Below, one piece after another: positions 1 through 7,685 of a DNA stretch of 10,401 nt. Position numbers and translations under genes: made by a program. Position 1 is the first letter of the stretch, and the number at the start of each line of letters is the position of its first letter. A model generated the notes under the pieces. That model ran no database searches and was not told where the DNA came from. It was given only the letters and a program-made list of their open reading frames with translations. The DNA comes from Chromera velia (taxonomy: Eukaryota > Sar > Chromeraceae), in the NCBI GenBank assembly GCA_018398765.1, contig JAHBMJ010002537.1, positions 1 through 10,401 on the forward strand. Reading direction: 5' to 3'.

Positions 1-93
1 TTTCTTTCTTTCTTTCTTTCTTTCTTTCTTTCGTTCGTCCGTTGGTTCGTTCGTTCGTTCGTTCGTTTGCTCGTTCGCTCGTTCGCTCGTTCG

Positions 94-132
<39 letters not shown>

Positions 133-376
133 TTCTCTCTCTCTCTCTCTTCCTTCCTTTCTTCCTTCCCTCCTTCCTTTTTTCTTTCCTTCTTTGTTCC
201 TTCCTGATACAGTTTCTGCCTCTTCTCTTTGTTTCGTATTTCTTGTGTGATCCTTTCATTCCTTTCTCTGTTCGTTTCTACCTTTCTTCGAGCCCCTGCT
301 TTGTGTTTTCTTCACTGCACTCCCTCTCTATGCCGCCTTTTGTTTTCTTCACTGCGCTCCCTCTTCATGCCTGCAG
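1..376 (+). other. 3' part of an intron of the ubiquitin-fusion gene, filled with pyrimidine microsatellites
   Basis: The stretch is almost pure pyrimidine on this strand up to about 190. It has (TTTC)n at 1-31, (GTTC)n/(GCTC)n at about 32-100, (TC)n at about 101-150, then C/T mixtures. It runs directly into a CTGCAG acceptor whose next base opens a ubiquitin frame at residue 26, so it is most simply the intron before that exon. The open frames across it (Arg-Ser-Phe-Val and Ser-Leu repeats) are products of the repeat and are not genes. The first 25 ubiquitin codons are not in the window. Confidence 0.75.
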
Positions 377-382
377 GTTCAG
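371..382 (+). promoter_or_regulatory. Tandem 3' splice acceptor (CTGCAG and GTTCAG, 6 nt apart)
   Basis: CTGCAG ends at 376 and GTTCAG ends at 382, both after a long polypyrimidine tract and both in phase 0. Using the first adds Val-Gln (ubiquitin positions 26-27). Using the second starts the exon at residue 28, leaving 26-27 to the upstream exon. The first fits the ubiquitin alignment with Val26. Confidence 0.5.
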
Positions 383-847
383 GGGAAGATTCAAGACAAG
401 GAGGGCATCCCTCCTGATCAGCAGCGCCTGATCTTTGCAGGCAAACAGCTCCAGGAAGGCAGGACGCTGTCGGACTACAACATCCAGAAGGAGAGCACTC
501 TGCACATCGTCCTCAGACTCCGCGGAGGGATGTATCACGAGACCAGCGGGATGGAGGACGAGTGGGACCTCCCCCGCTCCTACAGACAGACGAGTAGACC
601 CGCACCCAGACCCAAGACATCTGGAGCGAGACCTACACCCAAACCGAAAGCGCTCCTGGGACCTCTGTCAGGGGGACAGAAGAACGATCAGGAAGACGCA
701 CTCGATTCAGAAAGGGAAAAGAGAAAGGAACAGAAGAGAGAAGAGAGAAAGGCAGCACTAGAGGCGGCAAGAGCAAAGGCAAGGGATCCTTTCGGCCAGA
801 ACCAGAAGAGAGAGGAGGATGAGGAGGAAGAAAAAGAAGACGCCTGA
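377..847 (+). CDS. Last exon of a ubiquitin C-terminal-extension protein (partial at 5' end)
   Basis: Codons from 377 read as ubiquitin residues 26-76 with only a few differences: Q for K27, G for A28, Q for E51, E for D52 and I for L69. The chain-forming lysines 29, 33, 48 and 63 are present, as are the I44/V70 surface patch and the LRLRGG end (Gly76 ends at 529). Translation continues without a stop into a 105-residue tail beginning MYHETSG and ending at a TGA at 845-847. The tail has no cysteine, so it is neither the eS31 nor the eL40 ribosomal extension. It is Pro/Arg/Lys-rich in its first half, then a highly charged probable helix, and ends in a Glu/Asp cluster. In known fusions, deubiquitinases cut after Gly76, and that is expected here but not shown. 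The exon start is set by the acceptor at 375-376. A second in-frame acceptor (381-382) is possible and would remove the variant Q27. No clear poly(A) signal is seen downstream. Confidence 0.9.
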   Translation, partial: VQGKIQDKEGIPPDQQRLIFAGKQLQEGRTLSDYNIQKESTLHIVLRLRGGMYHETSGMEDEWDLPRSYRQTSRPAPRPKTSGARPTPKPKALLGPLSGGQKNDQEDALDSEREKRKEQKREERKAALEAARAKARDPFGQNQKREEDEEEEKEDA

Positions 848-1137
848 GACAAAGAAAAAGGAAGAGCGGGCCCCTTTGTGAGGGGTCTGTTTCTTTCTGG
901 CTGAACAGGGCACGCTTGGTACGTATGTATCGTAGTGTAAGCGAGATGAATCGAGACAAATTTGGTGCATGAAAGAGGAGATGGAACAGCCAAGGAATAC
1001 CAGACGACTTGCACACTCATCGGTCAATCAGCCCGGAGGCATAGAAAACGCATCTGTCTTGAAGTCCTGTTGACCAAGGAAGACTCGATTGGAAGTATCG
1101 TGCTTCTCATTTAAATTGGCAACCATGCCTACAACCG

Positions 1138-1256
1138 TGCATGGCACTGCATGCTAGTGTGCATGTATCATAGAGTCATGCATGAACCCAAACTTTTTTC
1201 TAGACTTTTGCATAATAATTTTTGTAGTCACTGCATAATTTTTTTAGTCATGCATG
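1138..1256. repeat. Five TGCATG hexamers and a diverged tandem repeat
   Basis: TGCATG occurs at 1138, 1148 (as TGCATGC), 1160, 1179 and 1251. The phrase GTCATGCATG followed by an AACTT-containing stretch appears at 1175 and again near 1247. Two copies of TGCATAAT...TTAGTCA or TTGTAGTCA lie between them. The hexamer is self-complementary, so strand is undefined. Confidence 0.6.
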
Positions 1257-1804
1257 GGCCTAAACTTCAATTCATGTGATGTCTAAGCATATCATCATAC
1301 GTTATACGTGGAATGTATAAACCACTGTTGATGTCTATTTCATTTTAATCCAATTTGGGAATACTTTAAATATCTTTCTAGGTATCTTCAAGTTAGAGGG
1401 ATTGGAATGCCCAAATAGGAATTTGGCTCGGATCTCGATTTTCCAATTTCTAAGCAATTTGAAACGGTGACAATGAAACCATTTAAAGATTTTTTCCCCT
1501 AGTTTTTTCTATATCAAAAACTTATATAGTGAACAAAGCTGGATTCAAAGCTGTTACCAAGCTGCAATAATTAGCAATAAAAGTAGTATGTATTTTTGAA
1601 GTTGTGCGTAAACAACCATAGACATCTAGATAAACATTTTAAAAATCAAAGAAAGACAGAAACTAGGTGATGATGATGATGATGATGAGGTGACTTAACC
1701 CGCCAGCTATCGTGTCCCAATGGCAAAGCTAGTGGCAAAGGGCAGTCTATGACTCGGAGCATTCATATCATATTGCAAGCTAGGAGCACGCTAGCGATTG
1801 TTCA

Positions 1805-1840
1805 CCTAAAGTGGCCGAACTTTAGGACTACTAGCTAGTA
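1805..1840. other. 8-bp perfect hairpin (1805-1826) followed by a 12-bp palindrome (1829-1840)
   Basis: CCTAAAGT pairs with ACTTTAGG around a 6-nt GGCCGA loop. Immediately after, TACTAGCTAGTA is its own reverse complement. They lie about 20-60 bp beyond the stop of the proposed minus-strand gene, so they would fall in its 3' UTR or just past it. Function is unknown. Confidence 0.5.
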
Positions 1841-1862
1841 AAACACTGCGCCCCAGGATTGA

Positions 1863-3511
1863 TCAGTCCGGTCCTAGGCATACAACAATGAGGGCACTGG
1901 CCTTTTGGGCGTCCTTCTGAAGAAGAAGCGAGAAGTACCGCCTTACATGCTCCTTGGCCTGCCCCATGATCCCCATCCCCCTACCCCCTCGGACTTCCTG
2001 TCTCTCTCCATACTCATACACTTCTTCTATCGACATACGCTCCAATCGCCTATACCAGAGAATCCTGATCACTTAATTTCCCTCGCAGCACCTCCATTCG
2101 GACACAAGTTGTCAAACGGTGAATCGGGTCATCAATCAATTATTTCTCTCTACTTTTCTCTTCACAGTCTTTGTAAATTGATTCAACCCCCCCCCCATGG
2201 TTTACCCCCCTTCCAACAATGGCGTACAATAAAGAGCGGAACACTGCCCTAGGGGAAGACAAGATTCTGAACTGCTTGGCGAGAGGTTCCACCAAGAAAG
2301 ACCTAGAGCCCCCCCTCCTCTCTGCTAAGCTTCCTAAGACCTTCTAGGACCAGTTTTACCAAGCGTTGGCTGCTACGATTTTCCTTCTCATAGTCAGTCA
2401 AGCAAGCAGACGGAGGAAAAGACACGCTCCCATGCATTTCTTGTCTCCCCTACCTTCCCCCTCTCCTTTCAGTGATGAAGACCGGGTTTGCCCAGTCCCC
2501 CAACCATTTGTTCACTTCCCTGCTTCTCGCCCCTTTTCTCAGCTTGCTATCTGATGTTCTGAAATCGACCTCATCTGGTTTGCCTTCCAGAAAGGTAGGA
2601 CAGAAAGATAAGAATAGGGAATGTGACAAGCGTGTCACACTCAGTCTGCGTATGCAAGCAACGGAAGTTAAGAAGACCCACAAAGAAGACCCACATGAAG
2701 GTCTGGGGGTTAATGTCATCTGAATTGCAGATCGAAAGAAGACATTAACTAGGTTACCAATCAAGCAATCTACATGTTTCCTCCTCTCAGAATGCAAGTG
2801 CATCCATCATTATGCATGATTCCTTAAACAGGATCTTCATTCGCCGTCATTCGCTAAGAAAAAAAGAGAGCTCCACAATAAGTATAAGGCTTAGCCCGAT
2901 GTATATCAGAAAACGGATAACTGACTCTCTCACCTGCTTTGCATTTCTGAACAGGAGACGGAAGAATCTGGGAACTGTCTGGGTCTGACTCAGCAGCTGC
3001 TGCAAGTGGCTGAGGGCTCCTACTAGTAGGAGGGCTTTCTCTTACTACGTACATAGAGTAGTCAACAGGAGGTGCTGAATGCTGACCGCATCCTAGGACC
3101 GCATCTGACCGCCCACAATTCCTTCACAGCTTCGATATCCATCAAGCCAGTATCAATTTTAAGAGAGAAAAACGGGGCCGTAAGTCTTACACCTCCCACT
3201 TCTTGAAGTTCCCTCAGGTACACACAAATCCAGTTGGAGCCGCCCCGCAGGCAGTAGAGCGATGTACCCGGCCACAGCGACAGAAAGGAGATATTAATCT
3301 TGTCTCTGTTCTTGCCAACAGAGAGTTTGAAGATGGCCACTTCGGGTTTGTCTGCATCACCGTTCGTGCCCCACGTGGCCATCAGGGTACAGTTGTCGAA
3401 GTCAAAACTGCACCCGTCTAGCTCTTTTTTCGTTCTTTGTCGTTTGAATAGCGAGGCGCTCAGGAGGCTCCATACGCGGAACGTCTGAGCACACTTACAA
3501 AGTTCCTTCAT
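1863..3511 (-). CDS. Candidate four-exon minus-strand gene, product unknown (exons 3511-3191, 3009-2934, 2583-2454, 2049-1863)
   Basis: I infer this model from splice signals. Exon A (149-codon open frame from 3511) leads to a GGT/GTAAGA donor at 3190. Exon B follows an acceptor CCCTCAG and ends at a strong GCAG/GTGAGA donor at 2933. Exon C follows CTGGAAG and ends at GGAAG/GTAGGG. Exon D follows GGTATAG and ends with a TGA at 1863. Intron phases match at all three joins (0, 1, 2), giving 237 residues with no internal stop. Introns are 181, 350 and 404 bp. Exon A contains an alternating hydrophobic stretch (MATWGTNGDADKPEVAIF and onward), and exons C-D are charged and helix-prone (SIEEVYEYGERQEV). 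I recognise no family. I chose the splice sites to keep the frame, so the agreement is weaker evidence than it looks. The same frame is also open further upstream towards the broken ORF at 3701-5652, so exon A may belong to that unit. Confidence 0.33.
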
Positions 3512-3700
3512 TCCTTTCCCTATCCCCCCTTTTTCATATCCCCCCCCCGGTACTTTTGTACCCCGCCAAGGACTTGAGACCCCTTTTTCCCGCCTGGCAG
3601 TACCTCCTTAGCACCCGCACCAGGGGTGGGGGGCATCGGACTCCCCTTGGCAGAGCCACACCCGAGCGGGGTACTCCATATCCTCCGACATGGTGGGCCT
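3512..3700. other. G/C-tract region between minus-strand frames
   Basis: C-rich runs are interspersed with Gly/Pro-coding potential on both strands. On the minus strand the frame shared by the ORFs on either side is interrupted here by one TGA (about 3701) and one TAA. A GTGAAG donor and a TCTCAAG acceptor in matching phase could remove both as a short intron, but this is speculative. One CCCGCCA heptamer lies at 3562-3568. Confidence 0.35.
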
Positions 3701-5652
3701 TCACCTAGTCCCAGCAGTTCCTGTCCCGCTTGGAGTACCGGGCCCGGACCCACCTGCCCCTCTCCCGCCCCATGTACCAGGTTTTCCGAGATCTGCCCCT
3801 CTTCTGAACCTCTCTGGATTGAAGTTTGTACCTTGGTTTTCTCCCGAAACCCATGACACTAGGTGGCCATTCGAGACGGATGTTTTCTGGCTTAACATCT
3901 CTGTCAAACGTTTTGAGACTGCAGAATTTGCAGAATCACTCACAGGCCTAGCTCCTTGCATTGACATGTAGAGCTTTGCAGCGGCCTGACGACTTGGAGG
4001 GGTTAGGGTGAATGTGCCCCCTGAAATTGCCTTGGTCAAGTTGAAGTTGCCCCTAGGGAGCAGCACTTCAGGATGGTTACTAAAAATATTAAGTGGTTTT
4101 AACATCCTCCTCTATGTATATCATTAAGCTAGCACCTTAAAAGACTTAGTGTTACCAATCGATTGTTTAGCTTAAGTTACTTCTAAAAATATCTCAACAA
4201 GCTTGAAACACTTTATGGTTCTTGAACAATTACATGATTTCGATGTGTCGCTTGACCTCCCTGAACCTAATCACCACTTAAAAGTTTAAGCCGCATTTTT
4301 GGATAAGCTTGAAAGTCTGCGCCATAGGCGTGGATCATTTACGATATCTTGAAAGCCAAAGCCGCATATCTGGACAATGTCTTAAACGCCTATACCGCAA
4401 GCGTGGACGGTCTCTTAAAAAACAATGCCACAGATAGAAATCATCTTGATAATATTTTTTTAAGTGGCACTTAGGTTCAAGGAGGTTTGTCGCTTCAACA
4501 TTTGATAAAAAGGCCTCTAACCGAGTAACCCGTAACCATTTTTGACCCCTAACAAAAAGTGAGTAACTATCCACTATAAGGTCTTTAAACATGTTTTAAA
4601 CAAGTTTTAAACACTTTTTAGGATGGACTTTGAATGATGGTTACTGACCTAAAATGGTCTCTAACTAAGTAACTAATAACACCACGAAACAACATGTATT
4701 TAACCCCTATAACCTATAACAAAACGAATAACCCCTACTAAAATTTTATGTTTTTTCAAAGTAACTTGTCAAGCCGCACCTAAAAAATGTTTGGTTACTA
4801 AAAAATCTAACGAAATTTTTACTTTTTTTAGTTATATCAGCCCGAAAATCTAGTATACACACCAGAAGTGCTGCCCCCTACGGTTGTCCACAAACTCGAA
4901 CACTGTTCTTTCAGAAATGCCTCTTCTTCGGAACGACTCCTTCTCGTCTTCACTGACTGGGAAGTTGCAGAGCTTCATGCTTCTAAGCATGATGGGCAAG
5001 TGCCTGAAGCACTTGCTCTCAAGCCCCCTTTGCTCTTCCGCCTCCTCTACCACCTTTATGAACCTCTTCTGATCTCTTCTGCATTTCTCCCATGATCAGT
5101 ATGTCGGCTTTGGACACCACCGCCTTGACTGCTACCTTGTCCGCTGCCAGGTGGTGAGCCACGTCCAGATCCAGGAGACTCTTGAAATTAACAGATCCTG
5201 TTTGCTCCTTCCCTCACTTTGTGTATAGATGCAGTGATCCATTCGTCACCTCACATTGCCCCCACTGCCCTGGTCAAAGACTCCTGCCTCTGTCTCTCTG
5301 GTTTAAATCACGTCCTGTCATTTGAAATGCAGGGCAGCGGTTCCTCGTCCTCTATCACGGAGGGCAATGCAGAAAAGAACTTCTCTGATCTGAGAAGCTC
5401 CGCAGAGCTGCGGGACTCTCGTAATAGAGCAGACAGGCTAGGCTTTGTCCCTTTCTTGCTGTTTAGTTCCTGCTTGAGCTTTTGCATGTCTGCGAGGACA
5501 TTCTCAGCAATTCCTTCCAGGGTGACCGACCGGGCATTGCCAAATAGTCATTGGCATGTTACACATGTTGTGCTTGCAGGTGTTCATGCTGTTGTTGATG
5601 CTGCTGCTACTTCTGTTGGGGCAGGGACTTCTGAAGTATGACCGGTTGTCAT
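3701..5652 (-). pseudogene. Broken minus-strand reading frame, Gag-like in general composition, split by transposon element 2
   Basis: From an ATG at 5652 the frame runs through a Thr/Ala/Pro-rich start and a Lys/Glu/Leu-rich probable helix (for example LEGIAENVLADMQKLKQEL). It is broken by four in-frame TGA codons, then a TAA and a frame change near 5195, and a 1-nt shift near 5054. It stays open to the edge of the 828-bp insertion and resumes in the same frame beyond it, ending in a Gly/Arg/Ser/Thr-rich tail and a TGA at 3701. A helical body followed by a basic Gly-rich C-terminus is the general layout of retrotransposon Gag or ORF1 proteins, but no zinc knuckle or named family is visible, so a host gene is equally possible. 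The opposite strand is also open in 5219-5641. I prefer the minus strand because its product has ordinary soluble-protein composition, while the plus product is Cys/Ser/His/Phe-rich, as antisense shadows tend to be. Some stops might be spliced out. Confidence 0.45.
4053..4880. mobile_element. Element 2: 828-bp non-autonomous inverted-repeat transposon
   Basis: The left end reads CTAGGGAGCAGCACTTC and the right end, reverse-complemented, TAGGGGGCAGCACTTC. Both match the ends of element 1 (CTAG[CG]GGGTAGCACTA). Flanking 9-mers at 4044-4052 (AAGTTGCCC) and 4881-4889 (CGGTTGTCC) agree at 6 of 9 positions, as expected for an old duplication. Inside, 4255-4283 and 4458-4486 are inverted copies (25 of 29 bases), separated by a block of degenerate units around GCCGCAT...TTGAAAG. 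The interior is AT-rich with many GGTTACT/AGTAAC words and no credible ORF. Element plus duplication is 837 bp, a multiple of three. Confidence 0.65.
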
Positions 5653-5971
5653 CTTTCTCTGCTAGGCCTTGTTACCCGCGAGGTCATTCGTGCTCGCTAC
5701 AGCGGCATTGCTTTGAGCACGCAGGGCCTTTCTACCTGCTATACTGCTGGTTGCTTCAACATGGATTTTTGATTCTGGAGAGTCACGTTCGGCTTAAGTC
5801 CGCTACTCAGCGTTTTTCCTCCTCCGCTTTCAAAGTATACGAATACAGCAAGATCTAGGTGTCGATTGCTTGATGCGAGTATGTCTTACATATGACCTTA
5901 GAGTTCTGCTCTTCGACACCGATGCCCGTAGCCAGGAATTGGATACTCGACGACTTCGTTATGGCATGTCT
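5653..5971. other. No supported gene
   Basis: The plus-strand frame across 5556-5858 starts with a Leu-rich stretch produced by a CTG/GTTGTTGATGCTG-type run. It overlaps the start of the broken minus-strand frame and has no recognisable continuation. A short fragment in another plus frame looks protein-like but stops quickly. Confidence 0.4.
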
Positions 5972-6131
5972 TGATATGATTTGGTACTGCAATCAGAGCC
6001 ATATGCCCTCTCTTTGCATACCTCACACCGAGGGTGAAGAGGACAAGTGGAGACGTAATCAGATCAATGAAGTCCTTTGCCAGGAATGGTTGCCTACAAG
6101 AAACACATGCATGTCCCCTTCCGGCGAGCAC
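5972..6131. repeat. Diverged direct repeat, copy 1
   Basis: Matches 9458-9605 in the same orientation, including GCATACCTCACACCGAGGG, CCAGGAATGGTTGCCTACA and GCGAGCACA. Relative to copy 2 it carries 4 extra nt between TTGGTACT and CCTCACACCG, and 5 extra nt between CCTCACACCG and GGAATGG. On the minus strand both copies read SCRQPFLAKDFI and later VPNHIK in the same frame, because the two indels sum to nine. Similarity probably extends weakly upstream to about 5930. Confidence 0.75.
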
Positions 6132-6388
6132 AGTCCTCATTACGATGGGTAAAGAGGGTCGCTTTGTTTCCAATGAAGTTGTACCTCTGGCTGGGGTACT
6201 TCCACTTCATGTTGGCCAGGACATTTCGCAGGTTTCCTGGAGACGGGGTACTTCTGCGATGTGTCTAAAGGCCCGACATTCTGGACACTGCCGCGGCACC
6301 CATTTTCTGTCTCCTCGTCTGTCTCAGATCTTAACTTTCTTACACATTAAATTTGTTGACAGAAGAAGTGTTACAGTAGGCCTTTACA
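6132..6388. other. No supported gene
   Basis: Plus-strand frames continue through here from the repeat but show no family features, and the minus strand has scattered stops. Nothing else is seen up to the target-site duplication of element 1. Confidence 0.4.
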
Positions 6389-6397
6389 TTTCAATTC
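6389..6397 (+). repeat. Target-site duplication of element 1, left copy
   Basis: TTTCAATTC, identical to 9340-9348, directly abuts the CTAG terminus at 6398. Confidence 0.85.
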
Positions 6398-6606
6398 CTA
6401 GCGGGTAGCACTACGTTACTGTATAAGGGTGACCCTAACTTTATATATTCTCTAACAAAAAATCTAGATATGGGGGGCACTTGGTTTATATACCAATTTT
6501 TTTCTCCACATTCTAAAGTGTTGATTTAAGCTAACAAAACTGATGGTGGGTTACATCTTCACTTCAAAAAATTGGTTCAAAGTCATGTCGCTATGATTTG
6601 GCGGGG
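6398..6606 (+). repeat. Left terminal inverted repeat of element 1
   Basis: Inverted match to 9131-9339. The outer 16 bp and the inner GTCGCTA.GAT.TGGCGGGG are well kept, and the middle is diverged. GTTCAAAG about 25 bp before the inner block is also shared. A TGGTGGG in the middle may be a mutated TGGCGGG. Confidence 0.75.
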
Positions 6607-6772
6607 TGGCGGGCAGCTTGACTTGGCGGGGCCCTGGAGTCTATCAATGCTTGGACCCCCCCGCCAACGAAAGAAATACCCGCCAAAGGAAAGTCTACCG
6701 CGCTCTTATGTCCCCGTCCGCCCCCCACCAGCCCCCCACCACCACGGTGTGTGACCCGCCAGCCTCCCGCCA
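6599..6772. repeat. Left heptamer array: three TGGCGGG then four CCCGCCA
   Basis: TGGCGGG lies at 6599, 6607 and 6624, and the reverse orientation CCCGCCA at 6660, 6679, 6755 and 6766. The array straddles the inner edge of the left terminal repeat. Repeated sub-terminal words in plant and animal DNA transposons are often transposase-binding sites, and that role is inferred here. Confidence 0.7.
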
Positions 6773-6941
6773 CCACCCGCCGCCTGCATGGATCTGCCGC
6801 CTCAAGCAGTTGGTTCACACAGTTCTCTCTACCCAAACCCATTGGTTGATATTGGTTGGCATAGAATGGCATAGAGAAAAAGGGGGCGGATCAGACGAAG
6901 AGTTTCCCACAGAGTTTGACCAATGCTGGACACACAGCGCC

Positions 6942-7592
6942 TGTCACATAGGCACCACACGCGACCACACGCCACATATCCTTCCCACTTACCTGTATCT
7001 GCAGCCACCGCAGAGGTCTTGCTCCTCTGAGGTGGTTGAAGCCTGCATCCAACGAGCACAACAGATGCACATCACTGCACTGACCTTGTCTGTAGCGGAT
7101 GACACAGACGGAAGAGCCTCTGGGTGGACCTGGGGGCTCTTTGTTCGCCACCCGCACAAACTGTCCCACAAGAAGGCAACAGACTCTTCAGCCCCACAAA
7201 CAAATCCCCGAAGCATCAATATTGGCTGCAGCCGGCTGCAATGCAAAGAAACAAGGAAGATGCATTGTTCAGCACGGCGGGGGAGAGGACAAGAAGCCTA
7301 CTCGGTGTCACAAAGGGACTGCTGGAGGGGCAGACAGGTGTTGCTCACACCGTCTCCAGATGAGGTCACACTCGAGGGTCTCATCTCAAAAACCACCACA
7401 AAAGGTGAAACCCGGACACAGAACAGAGTCCATGGGTATTGTAGAAAGAGAACTGTACCAGTTTGCTGGAAGGATCTGCTTCCCAGCCACTCTTGTACAT
7501 TGAGGACAATTCAGAGACTGTGTGACTGAATGTATGTTTCATTGAGCTTTCGGAGCCGATTTTGAAAGCCGATTTTGAACAGTGACGCACGC
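6942..7592 (+). repeat. Left arm of the inner palindrome
   Basis: Pairs with 7686-8319 on the other strand. The aligned core is 7081-7592 with 7686-8202 (512 and 517 bp). Perfect blocks are 7376-7441 with 7839-7904 (66 nt) and 7323-7364 with 7919-7960 (42 nt). Outside the core, homology continues with larger indels to a shared TGCCTATGTSA word. A 307-codon frame runs through this arm, but differences between arms hit codon positions about equally (roughly 12, 17 and 12 changes at positions 1, 2 and 3 in the part I counted), which argues against coding. Confidence 0.85.
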
Positions 7593-7685
7593 ACGGGCGC
7601 GGGCCCGGCCGGCAAGCGTCGTCAAGCCGCCTGCCGCCGGTCCGGCCGGGCCCATGCACGCGCGCGCGCGCCCCCGGCCCGATGG
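7593..7685. other. GC-rich tip of the palindrome
   Basis: GGGCCCGGCCGG (7601-7612) is exactly inverted at 7642-7653 around a 29-nt centre, putting the axis near 7627. On the right, 7654-7671 is an unbroken purine-pyrimidine alternation, mostly CG repeats, with potential for Z-DNA. The base composition is unlike the rest of the window. Confidence 0.8.

Larger units (their letters stand above)
848..1862. other. AT-rich intergenic region without a convincing gene
   Basis: Stops are frequent in all frames and no coding family is recognisable. It contains a cluster of TGCATG hexamers (1138-1256), a diverged tandem duplication around 1175-1275, a (GAT)6 microsatellite at 1669-1686, one CCCGCCA heptamer at 1699-1705 of the kind that crowds the transposon at 6398-9339, and a hairpin plus palindrome at 1805-1840. 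The first part (848 to about 1050) is probably the 3' UTR of the ubiquitin-fusion gene. Confidence 0.6.

Noticed and set aside
42-431. 129-codon ORF from the window start
   Set aside because: Translation of microsatellite DNA; the true frame from 377 is ubiquitin in another phase.
633-1027. Three minus-strand ORFs opposite the ubiquitin tail
   Set aside because: Antisense shadows of the charged tail exon, rich in Leu/Ser/Phe.
1843-2255. A third transposon between AACACTGC words near 1843 and 2241
   Set aside because: The two words are in direct and not inverted orientation, and no flanking duplication was found.
3626-3971. Plus-strand ORFs with Pro-rich segments
   Set aside because: They overlap the Gly-rich end of the minus-strand frame, so the proline run is its antisense. 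The C-terminal part could be an exon but nothing else supports it.
4335-4592. 85-codon minus-strand ORF
   Set aside because: Lies wholly inside the inverted-repeat interior of element 2 with no family features.
5219-5641. 140-codon plus-strand ORF
   Set aside because: Composition (Cys, Ser, His, Phe) looks like the antisense of the minus-strand coding-like frame, and no family features are visible. The minus frame does contain stops, so this is a judgement and not a proof.
6606-7529. 307-codon plus-strand ORF, the longest in the window
   Set aside because: It lies across the heptamer array and the left palindrome arm. Comparison with the right arm shows changes spread over all codon positions and a stop in the second copy, so the frame is open by chance.
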